A stretch of 5,224 nucleotides of DNA from Flavobacteriales bacterium (GTDB lineage Bacteria; Bacteroidota; Bacteroidia; Flavobacteriales_D; Crocinitomicaceae): the NCBI GenBank assembly GCA_018665005.1, contig JABJEE010000082.1:1-5224 (forward strand). Reading direction: 5' to 3'. Under the pieces are notes generated by a model, which was given only the letters and a program-made list of their open reading frames with translations, was not told the DNA's origin and ran no database searches. Below, one piece after another: positions 1 to 5,224 of the stretch (the stretch's first letter is position 1; each line of letters opens with the position of its first letter). A program made the translations under genes and the position numbers.

Positions 1-3
1 CTC

Positions 4-37
4 CAAATTAAATGGTATTAATCCTATTTTAGATTAA
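4..37 (-). promoter_or_regulatory. Putative leftward promoter for a gene beyond the left edge
   Basis: Read on the minus strand, this stretch begins with TTAATCTAAA (37 to 28) and ends with TTAATTTG (11 to 4). The latter matches the Bacteroidota -7 consensus TAnnTTTG at 7 of 8 positions. From the first T of TTAA to the final G is 34 bp, exactly the distance in the promoter upstream of the lipoprotein gene, which begins TTAACCTAAA and ends GATCTTTG. Both also contain ATAGG shortly after the first block. Transcription would run out of the left edge of the window, so the target gene is not visible. The TTTG motif is short and common in AT-rich DNA; the matching architecture is the stronger argument. 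Confidence 0.4.
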
Positions 38-70
38 AGTAACATTAAGATAATGTTAAAACAAACTTAA
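34..70 (-). promoter_or_regulatory. Phased TTAA direct-repeat array (Pho-box-like operator)
   Basis: TTAA occurs at 34, 45, 56 and 67, exactly 11 bp apart, so all four boxes lie on one face of the helix. Further boxes at 8, 18, 79 and 85 are less regular. Eleven-bp direct repeats are the usual binding geometry of PhoB/PhoP-type winged-helix regulators, and a TTAA core resembles Bacillus PhoP boxes and cyanobacterial Pho boxes. Such a regulator is encoded at the right end of this window. The array lies directly upstream of the putative leftward promoter. It could also serve the small plus-strand frame at 108. TTAA is symmetrical, so the strand is inferred from the promoter placement. Confidence 0.5.
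40..58. repeat. 8-bp inverted repeat inside the TTAA array
   Basis: TAACATTA (40-47) and TAATGTTA (51-58) are perfect inverted copies separated by AGA. The dyad covers the second and third TTAA boxes. It may be an operator half-site pair, or a by-product of an AT-rich array built from a symmetrical core. Confidence 0.5.
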
Positions 71-107
71 TCTGAATATTAAACTTAAAAAGGTTATAAC
101 TTTCTGC

Positions 108-248
108 ATGACAAAGGATACAGATGGTCAAAAAAAAGACTCACCGATAAAAAATACCGATGAGTCGTCTTTAGTAGACAGAATCATCGAATTATCGGAT
201 CTAAAACTAGGGTTTGTTGAGGTGTGCAAGTATTTGGGGGTAGAATAG
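108..248 (+). CDS. Possible small hypothetical protein, 46 aa
   Basis: An open frame runs from ATG at 108 to TAG at 246. The product has a polar, Lys/Asp-rich N-terminal half and a C-terminal half that looks like an amphipathic helix (LVDRIIELSDLKLGFVEVCK). It has no signal peptide or membrane segment, and I do not recognise a family. In favour of coding, G+C rises from about 20% in the preceding 100 bp to about 38% within the frame and falls again after the stop. A TAACTTTC sequence at 97-104 resembles a -7 element but would leave almost no 5' leader. No convincing ribosome binding site is present; AAAAAGG ends 15 bp before the ATG. The frame is convergent with the TonB-dependent receptor gene, with 13 bp between the two stops, and its codons 8-20 overlap that gene's probable terminator. 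It could be a chance frame in a 3' untranslated region. Confidence 0.33.
   Translation: MTKDTDGQKKDSPIKNTDESSLVDRIIELSDLKLGFVEVCKYLGVE
130..166 (-). terminator. Intrinsic terminator of the TonB-dependent receptor transcript
   Basis: Read on the minus strand, GACTCATCGGTA (166-155) pairs with TATCGGTGAGTC (149-138) around a 5-nt T loop, giving a 12-bp stem followed by a run of eight T (137-130). Two of the stem pairs are G-U wobbles in the minus-strand RNA but A-C mismatches in the plus-strand RNA, so the hairpin is better formed in leftward transcripts, and the U-run is also on that side. It lies about 95 nt after the receptor stop codon. Confidence 0.85.
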
Positions 249-261
249 AATATAAATTATA

Positions 262-3153
262 TTACAAATTGACTCTAAATCTTATTCTATACGACACTCC
301 AGGAGACAATTGAGAGAAGTATTGATCTTCTGCTTTGAAGGATTTAAAAATACTTTCTCTTCGATCGTTCAGACAGTTACTTACTCTTATTCCTATGGAA
401 TATATTTCATCCTTTCCAAAAGACTTGTTAATATTGAAGTTCAAGCTGTGAAAAGGGACCGTATAAATATCTGGTCGGTCTACAATTCCGGCAAATTGAA
501 GTGTTTCGCCCTGTACATTATAGAACAAGCCGGCTTGAAGATTGCTAAAAAATCCTTTTTTGGCACCATTGTATGAAAAACCACCATTAATAATATAGGG
601 AGCTTGACCTGCCATCTTACGGAAGGTTTCAATCACTTGACCAGTTCTTGCATTTGCCACACGGCTATCGTATTCTGTTTTACTCAATTCAATGCGAGAA
701 TCCACAACGGTTACATTCAATACAAAATCAAAGGCCTCTGTTTTTTTGCTGATCCAGCTAAGGTTTTCACGAATCTCGAACTCTCCTCCAAGAACCTGAC
801 CATCACCTACATTTCTAGGTTGGAATGCCCCTGGTTGTGTTGCATATTGTATGATTTCAATAGGGTTGATAAATTTTTTATAAAAGGCACTGATAGAAAC
901 GGTCCGCCCTTTAGAAGGGAAAATCTCCCATCTAAAATCAAGGTTATGTATATTGGTACTGGTCAGTTCTCCGTCCCAATAAACAACTCCTGTTGCATTG
1001 TCTGCATCTCTGAACAAACCACCTACGAATGTTCTACCCGTTATAGGGTCAAAAATCTCCGCGTATGAAAGTTCTTTAAATGAAGGCCTTGCAATTGTTT
1101 TTCCATATGAGAGTCTTATATTTTGATTTTCAGTTACTGAATAGACAAGATTCACGGAAGGAAACAAGCCTAGGTTTTCCAGGACCTTGTCATTATTCAA
1201 TACGTTTGTTCCTAGTTGATCCTGCCCAGTATATCTGTGTGTGTAGTATTCTGTACGAAGTCCGATGATCGACTTGAATTTCTTTCCAATTGTCGCTTGA
1301 TTGGAAACATATACAGAGATGTTGCTGATATTTGAGTTGAAAGAATTGGGGTTACTCGGCAGAAAAGGAGTTTCAATGGTTGTTCCCTCTGATGGATTTC
1401 CAAGATACGGCCATAAGTTTTCGTCTTGAAACAATTCGTCAGGGTCTCCAGTTAAAGGAATATCTCCCCTAACATTCACCTGAAAGTTCTTAATAGAGAA
1501 ATCACGTTGTTTGTAAGAATAACCGCTTCCCAACTTAAGCTCGGCCTTCGAGCCAAAAGCTTCATATGATTTCTTTGCAGCGACTAAAGCGACTCCATTG
1601 ATTTCGTATAAGTCACGCCAAATTCGCTCTGGGAAACCTGTTTCCGTGCTAATTCTCACTCCACCGTCAATGTTCTCGTAACGTGTAAAACGGATATCAG
1701 GGTCTTTAATTCTTGAAAAGGTTGGGGAAAGCTTCCATTCCAAATCCCATTTTGCTTCTTCAAATTTGTATTTGGCAGCGATGTGAAGATTGGAGATAGA
1801 CTTTTGGCTGTAAGAAAGATTGTGCTGATATCCTGTAAAATAAGACCCCTCATCATCGTTGATAAAGTCAAATATACCAGCACTTGATTCTCCGTTTTGA
1901 AGATGCATGGCGGTAATGCTGTATTTTGCCTTCAATGTCTTTACGGCAAATCCGGCGAGGGTGCTTAGCATAACCGTATTCACTCCATAATCACCTCGTT
2001 GATACTCCATCGTGTCCATTGCCGTTTGATCTGGGTCTCCTGGCAATCCATATCTACCAAAAATAGCATCTCGATAAAACTCTGTGTTGTTGCGGTAATT
2101 GAGCAAGAAATTATATGCGATTGTCCGTTTTTCTTTTTTGACTTGGTTTCCAAAATTCATTGAAATACCGCCATCTAAAAAACTTTGAGACTCCTTCGCG
2201 GCAAGGGATTTATTGAATGAATTTAGAATGTCAGTATATCGATCAGCCTGAGAGCCGGTAGGGTTTCCTATGATTTGTGGGAATGTGGGAATGTTTGTTT
2301 CTGCAGGAATGGCTCTCGTTCCATCATCAAAACCCAAGAAGTCTAATTTACCTCCTTGATAATCTAAATAGTCATTTCTTAGATGGAAATTGGGATTATA
2401 GCCTGCCCTAAATGAAATGCTTTGTGTTTTTTTATTGGGAAAGCTGACCAATTCGATATTGACCAAACCACCCGCAAAATCAGCAGGTAGCTCTGCGTTA
2501 AATGTTTTATTGACAATCATATTGTCAATGAGCGAGGTGGGAAAAATATCCATCTGAAGGGTATTCCTATCTGGATCTAATCCTGGAATGTCTAGTCCGT
2601 TCAGTATGGTTTTATTATATCGATCTCCAATCCCTCTGATGAAAACATATTTTCCCCCTGTAATAGAGATGCCTGGTACACGTCTCATGGCCGATGCGGC
2701 ATCAGAATCACCTGTCTTTCTGAAATTTGAAGCGGATATACCATCAATCATATTGGCCGATTTCAATTTCATTCTGAGTATGGCATTTTCTGTATTTTTT
2801 TTGTATTCGGCTTGAACGGTTACCTCACCGAACTCTGTTAATTGTGCCTCTAGTGGCGTATTTTCAACAAGGGTCACTTTTTCTGCTGTGACCTCTACAC
2901 CATTTATTACTGTTTTATTATAAGGATACATGGAGAAAATTAGATTATACATACCAACGGGTAGGTTAAATTCAAACTTTCCATCAAGGTCTGAAAACGC
3001 TCCTTTATTCAAGCCTTCAACTTGTATTTTTACCATAGGCAAAAATTCTCCTGAAGAACCATCAATAATAGAACCTCTTATAATCCCGCTTTGTGCGAAA
3101 AAAGCATTAGAACTCAACATGATAAATATGAACAACAAATAAAGGTTTCTCAT
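262..3153 (-). CDS. TonB-dependent outer-membrane receptor, 963 aa
   Basis: This is a beta-barrel transporter that takes up a substrate across the outer membrane using energy delivered by TonB-ExbB-ExbD. Residues 1-20 form a signal peptide (hydrophobic core, likely cleavage in NAFFA|QS). Residues 23-105 match the carboxypeptidase-regulatory-like domain that precedes many Bacteroidota receptors (GSIIDGSSGEFLP and SDLDGKFEF). EVTVQAE at 110-116 is a candidate TonB box. The plug covers about 130-235, with well-conserved blocks: DAASAMRRVPGISI, YVFIRGIGDRYNKTILNG, LDPDRNTLQMDIFPTSLID and LPADFAGGLVNIEL. The remaining ~720 residues form the barrel, rich in alternating aromatic strands and ending in RIRFRVNL. 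The length is normal and the gene is intact. The plug type is not SusC, and no SusD-like gene is adjacent. The beta-helix lipoprotein gene lies 76 bp upstream on the same strand, with a terminator hairpin between them. No Shine-Dalgarno is seen; the start is preceded by the A-rich TTAAAATAAAATAAG. Substrate unknown; phosphate or a phosphorylated compound is a guess from the nearby operators. Confidence 0.95.
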   Translation of the reverse strand: MRNLYLLFIFIMLSSNAFFAQSGIIRGSIIDGSSGEFLPMVKIQVEGLNKGAFSDLDGKFEFNLPVGMYNLIFSMYPYNKTVINGVEVTAEKVTLVENTPLEAQLTEFGEVTVQAEYKKNTENAILRMKLKSANMIDGISASNFRKTGDSDAASAMRRVPGISITGGKYVFIRGIGDRYNKTILNGLDIPGLDPDRNTLQMDIFPTSLIDNMIVNKTFNAELPADFAGGLVNIELVSFPNKKTQSISFRAGYNPNFHLRNDYLDYQGGKLDFLGFDDGTRAIPAETNIPTFPQIIGNPTGSQADRYTDILNSFNKSLAAKESQSFLDGGISMNFGNQVKKEKRTIAYNFLLNYRNNTEFYRDAIFGRYGLPGDPDQTAMDTMEYQRGDYGVNTVMLSTLAGFAVKTLKAKYSITAMHLQNGESSAGIFDFINDDEGSYFTGYQHNLSYSQKSISNLHIAAKYKFEEAKWDLEWKLSPTFSRIKDPDIRFTRYENIDGGVRISTETGFPERIWRDLYEINGVALVAAKKSYEAFGSKAELKLGSGYSYKQRDFSIKNFQVNVRGDIPLTGDPDELFQDENLWPYLGNPSEGTTIETPFLPSNPNSFNSNISNISVYVSNQATIGKKFKSIIGLRTEYYTHRYTGQDQLGTNVLNNDKVLENLGLFPSVNLVYSVTENQNIRLSYGKTIARPSFKELSYAEIFDPITGRTFVGGLFRDADNATGVVYWDGELTSTNIHNLDFRWEIFPSKGRTVSISAFYKKFINPIEIIQYATQPGAFQPRNVGDGQVLGGEFEIRENLSWISKKTEAFDFVLNVTVVDSRIELSKTEYDSRVANARTGQVIETFRKMAGQAPYIINGGFSYNGAKKGFFSNLQAGLFYNVQGETLQFAGIVDRPDIYTVPFHSLNFNINKSFGKDEIYSIGIRVSNCLNDRRESIFKSFKAEDQYFSQLSPGVSYRIRFRVNL

Positions 3154-3169
3154 CTTATTTTATTTTAAC

Positions 3170-3204
3170 AAAAAAGAGCACTCGTAGAGAGATTCTACGA
3201 GTGC
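3170..3204 (-). terminator. Intrinsic terminator/attenuator between lipoprotein and receptor genes
   Basis: GCACTCGTAGA (3178-3188) and TCTACGAGTGC (3194-3204) form a perfect 11-bp stem with a 5-nt loop. On the minus strand the stem is followed by TC and then six T (3175-3170). It begins 25 nt after the lipoprotein stop codon, and its U-run ends only 16 nt before the receptor start codon. The plus-strand side lacks a U-run, so it acts on leftward transcripts. I see no good separate promoter between it and the receptor gene, so the receptor is probably expressed by partial read-through. A TGCTTTTG at 3214-3207 resembles a -7 element; if used, the hairpin would instead sit at the 5' end of the receptor mRNA. 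Confidence 0.85.
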
Positions 3205-3229
3205 CGCAAAAGCAATTGATTATTTAATT

Positions 3230-4450
3230 TTATATTCCTGATAGGTTACCTGATAAACCAGCCCAAGTCCATCCCGTAAAAACAGAAGCATTGGCACCTA
3301 CAGTATTTGCACCTTCTGATACTTCAGATGTAAAAGCATCCGAACCGTCCTTAAAGAAATCAGTTAAGACTCCTCCAGCAGGAAGGGTTACTTGAAAATC
3401 AGAGGCATTTAAAAATCCATCAGCCGTTGGCACTTGATCGAAATCTTGACCATCCGCAAGACCAAAGAAGTATTGATTCGTGAATACCAAGCTAGAGTTG
3501 TCGTCTAAATCGACCAATCCTTGGGCACGCCCAGCGTATGTAGTTCCATTGGTAATAGTATGTATTCCTGATGCTGATCCTTCTGGTCCGTCTAATTCAA
3601 AACACTCATCGCCAGGATTCAAAACGATAAAATTATCAAGAGTACCTGACCATCCTTGATCTGTATCAATCGCATCGTCACCAGCATTCCAGACAAGGGC
3701 ATTTGAAACATTAACAGTTCCTCCAAAAAATTCAATCCCATCATCTTGATTGCCAACAACTTCAACATTTGAAATGGTAGTTCCATTTCCTACACCGCCA
3801 AGAGTAAGACCATTAATCTCATTTCCTTCACCAATATTTGCTCCACCGTGACGGATAGAAATATAAGTTATCGACCCTGAATTATCACTTGCATCAGAAC
3901 CTCCGTACAAACCATTTGCATCCGATGGAGGAATCCCTTCTATCTGAACCACATCTGATGCGGCAGAAATTGGTGCGTTACCCAATATGATCAATCCACC
4001 CCAGAGACCATCAAGATTTGGATCAAGATTCGGACTTACTTTTTGGCCAGTCATGATTTCGTCAGCGACTGATGTGAAAATAATTGGAGCTTCAGCCGTT
4101 CCATTAGCGAATAATTTACCTCCTCGAGCAATCAAAAGTGCAGTAGCATTTGGACCTGAACCGGCTTGCCCTTTGATGATAGTTCCAGCTTCAATGGTTA
4201 ATTCTACCCCAGATTCAACAGTAACACGACTCGCTAAGACATACACCTTATCAGCGGTCCATGTAGTATTTGTTGTAATATTATTCGAAACTATAACAGA
4301 AGTTTCGTCCGTATTATACTTACAGGAATTATCATCTTTTTCAGCCTCAATATTGAAATTTATAGCTGTTGGATCTGTACATCCTTTTTTCTTACAACCC
4401 GCTGCCACTATTACAGAAATAGCGATTAATAACATTTTCATTTTTTTCAT
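3230..4450 (-). CDS. Right-handed beta-helix-type lipoprotein, 406 aa
   Basis: This is a secreted lipoprotein of unknown function from a type I recognise as widespread in Bacteroidota. Residues 1-18 are a lipoprotein signal (MKKMKMLLIAISVIVAAG) with the lipidated Cys at 19. After KKKG comes a short Cys-flanked motif, C24-TDPTAINFN-...-DDNS-C43, typical of surface proteins in this phylum and possibly disulphide-bonded. From about residue 55 the chain is Gly/Asn/Asp-rich with regular short hydrophobic strands (VYVLASRVTVESGVELTIE, LLIARGGKLFA, GLWGGLIILGNAPIS, TYISIRHGGANIGEGNEING), as expected of a parallel beta-helix. Acidic turns recur at 236-240 (DDGIE), 258-262 (DDAID) and 281-285 (DECFE), one per 22-23 residues. 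There is no recognisable catalytic motif and no type IX secretion C-terminal domain. The residues after Cys19 are basic, not the acidic surface-export signal described for some Bacteroidota lipoproteins, so a periplasm-facing position is possible. It sits directly upstream of the receptor gene and may be its accessory or substrate-handling partner. The start at 4450 leaves an intact signal peptide; an A-rich AAGAAAAA precedes it. Confidence 0.9.
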   Translation of the reverse strand: MKKMKMLLIAISVIVAAGCKKKGCTDPTAINFNIEAEKDDNSCKYNTDETSVIVSNNITTNTTWTADKVYVLASRVTVESGVELTIEAGTIIKGQAGSGPNATALLIARGGKLFANGTAEAPIIFTSVADEIMTGQKVSPNLDPNLDGLWGGLIILGNAPISAASDVVQIEGIPPSDANGLYGGSDASDNSGSITYISIRHGGANIGEGNEINGLTLGGVGNGTTISNVEVVGNQDDGIEFFGGTVNVSNALVWNAGDDAIDTDQGWSGTLDNFIVLNPGDECFELDGPEGSASGIHTITNGTTYAGRAQGLVDLDDNSSLVFTNQYFFGLADGQDFDQVPTADGFLNASDFQVTLPAGGVLTDFFKDGSDAFTSEVSEGANTVGANASVFTGWTWAGLSGNLSGI

Positions 4451-4476
4451 TTTTTCTTGAATTAATATTGTTGGTA

Positions 4477-4510
4477 CAAAGATCGAACAGATCCCTATTA
4501 TTTAGGTTAA
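4477..4510 (-). promoter_or_regulatory. Putative promoter of the lipoprotein-receptor unit
   Basis: On the minus strand, TTAACCTAAA (4510-4501) is followed by ATAGG and then GATCTTTG (4484-4477), a 7 of 8 match to the Bacteroidota -7 consensus TAnnTTTG. TTAACC lies 20 bp upstream of GATCTTTG, a suitable -33 to -7 spacing. The transcript would start roughly 20 nt upstream of the lipoprotein ATG. The same layout, with the same 34-bp span, occurs at 4-37. A 10-bp palindrome TAATCGATTA (4508-4517) overlaps the upstream edge. Confidence 0.5.
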
Positions 4511-4574
4511 TCGATTATTATGTTAAGATTATAATTAAATGAATTCCTTAATATTCAGTTAACATAGGCCTTAA
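4507..4574 (-). promoter_or_regulatory. Phased TTAA operator array upstream of the lipoprotein gene
   Basis: TTAA occurs at 4507, 4523, 4535, 4548, 4559 and 4571, with steps of 16, 12, 13, 11 and 12 bp. Read on the minus strand, the boxes include TTAACTGAA, TTAACATAA and TTAACCTAA, close to the TTAACA core of Bacillus PhoP boxes. The spacing is looser than in the array at 34-70. Six boxes in 68 bp exceed what an 80% AT sequence would give by chance (about two). The regulator gene immediately upstream encodes a PhoB-like DNA-binding domain and is the natural candidate to bind here. No terminator hairpin was found after that gene, so read-through from it into the lipoprotein gene is possible. 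Confidence 0.45.
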
Positions 4575-4602
4575 AGACTCAGCTTATTTGTAGGTAAAAG
4601 TT

Positions 4603-5224
4603 TTATAGATCATTAAAGGTATATCCAACACCCTTAATTGTCCGGACACAATTATCACCGATTTTTTCACGTAACTTTCTAATGTGCACATCAACTGTTC
4701 TTTCACCAACAATGGTATCGTCTCCCCAAATCAACGACATAATTTGGTCGCGATTAAATACTTTTCCTGGTTTACTCATAAGTAGCTCTAAAAGTTCAAA
4801 TTCCTTTTTTGGCAAGTAAATATCCATTCCATCTTTTGAAGCCTTATACCTTTCTCGATCAATATTAATTCCATTTTTACTGACTTTAATGGCACTTGAT
4901 TTTCCGTGTTCTATTCTTCGAAATAATGACTCGATTTTTTTTAATAGTAGTCGTGGTTTTATTGGCTTGGTAATGTAGTCATCTGCTCCTGCTTCTAAAC
5001 CGGCTATTTGTGAATATTCCTCAGAACGTGAGGATAGTATTGCAATAATAGGTTGCTCACTCAGTGGCATCAATCGAATTTCCCTGCAAGATTCAATACC
5101 ATCCATCACAGGCATCATAACATCCAACAAAACCATTGAGGGTTCAATTTTTTTTACTAGTGAAAGGCCTTCTTCACCATTTAAAGCTGTGAAGACTTTG
5201 TAACCTTCTTGACGAATATTATAA
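4603..5224 (-). CDS. PhoB/OmpR-family response regulator, N-terminus cut by window edge
   Basis: This is a cytoplasmic two-component transcription factor, phosphorylated on Asp by a histidine kinase not in the window. The frame stays open to the right edge, adding 29 residues (YNIRQEGYKVFTALNGEEGL...) before the internal Met at 5136, so that Met is not the true start. About 20 residues are missing, including the acidic pocket. The visible 206 residues contain the receiver core: phospho-acceptor Asp in MVLLDVMMP (visible residue 34), the switch Ser in AILSSRSEE (64) and the conserved Lys in DDYITKPIKP (86). A winged-helix domain follows (about 114-206), with the recognition helix in GERTVDVHIRKLREKIG and the C-terminal wing in TIKGVGYTF. 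The overall form, including TKPIKPRLLL, is that of Bacteroidota PhoB-like regulators. The TTAA operator array starts 28 bp past its stop, which supports, but does not prove, a role in phosphate response. An ordinary OmpR-type regulator for another signal remains possible. Confidence 0.93.
   Translation of the reverse strand, partial: YNIRQEGYKVFTALNGEEGLSLVKKIEPSMVLLDVMMPVMDGIESCREIRLMPLSEQPIIAILSSRSEEYSQIAGLEAGADDYITKPIKPRLLLKKIESLFRRIEHGKSSAIKVSKNGINIDRERYKASKDGMDIYLPKKEFELLELLMSKPGKVFNRDQIMSLIWGDDTIVGERTVDVHIRKLREKIGDNCVRTIKGVGYTFNDL

Noticed and set aside
241..289. Inverted 7-mers TAGAATA (241-247) and TATTCTA (283-289) around the receptor stop
   Set aside because: Short AT-rich arms with a 35-nt loop partly inside coding sequence; likely chance, and a much better terminator lies at 130-166.
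310..1268. Several plus-strand open frames opposite the receptor gene (310-576, 604-1068, 1080-1268)
   Set aside because: They lie antisense to a clear, full-length receptor, their products are Cys/Ile-rich and low in recognisable motifs, and none has a promoter or start context of its own.
3230..4450. Lipoprotein as a SusD-type binding protein or a type IX secretion substrate
   Set aside because: It lacks the helical repeat character of SusD and has beta-helix strands instead; its C-terminus (FTGWTWAGLSGNLSGI) lacks the sorting-domain pattern.
3987..4460. 157-codon plus-strand frame opposite the lipoprotein signal and first rungs
   Set aside because: It is the antisense shadow of a strongly supported lipoprotein gene; its composition follows from the Gly/Thr/Ala-rich codons on the other strand.
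4566..4590. AGGCCT palindrome and nearby GACTC as a terminator for the response regulator
   Set aside because: The stem is only 3 bp per arm, there is no U-run, and no longer pairing could be found.
5134..5136. ATG at 5136 as the start of the response regulator
   Set aside because: The frame continues upstream to the window edge with residues typical of a receiver domain; starting at this Met would remove the first part of the domain.

Overview
The window reads as part of a Bacteroidota chromosome, most likely a free-living Cytophagales- or Flavobacteriales-type bacterium; the genus cannot be told from the sequence. The indications are a large TonB-dependent receptor with an N-terminal carboxypeptidase-regulatory-like domain, a lipoprotein carrying the 'GCTDPxAxNxN...DDxSC' motif common in this phylum, very AT-rich intergenic DNA, A-rich translation starts without a clear Shine-Dalgarno sequence, and TTTG-type -7 promoter elements.

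All three large genes lie on the minus strand, so transcription runs from the right edge to the left. From the right: a PhoB/OmpR-type response regulator (stop at 4603, N-terminus cut off by the window edge); a 152-bp AT-rich promoter region with six roughly phased TTAA boxes; a 406-residue lipoprotein predicted to be a right-handed beta-helix (3230-4450); a short gap holding a strong intrinsic terminator/attenuator (3170-3204); a 963-residue TonB-dependent receptor (262-3153); and a second intrinsic terminator (130-166). The last 100 bp on the left carry another phased TTAA array, with four boxes exactly 11 bp apart, and a promoter-like element pointing left to a gene outside the window. A possible 46-codon gene on the plus strand (108-248) lies over the second terminator.

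The main inference is that this is a small regulated outer-membrane uptake module: response regulator, surface or periplasmic beta-helix lipoprotein, and TonB-dependent receptor. It has no SusD-like partner. The TTAA boxes at 11-13 bp spacing resemble PhoP/PhoB-type direct-repeat operators (Bacillus TTAACA and cyanobacterial YTTAAYY Pho boxes have a similar core and an 11-bp period). The two arrays share a TTAAYCTAAA block placed the same distance from a TTTG element. This suggests, without proving it, that the lipoprotein-receptor pair and the gene off the left edge belong to one phosphate-type (Pho) regulon controlled by the adjacent regulator. The substrate of the receptor cannot be read from the sequence.
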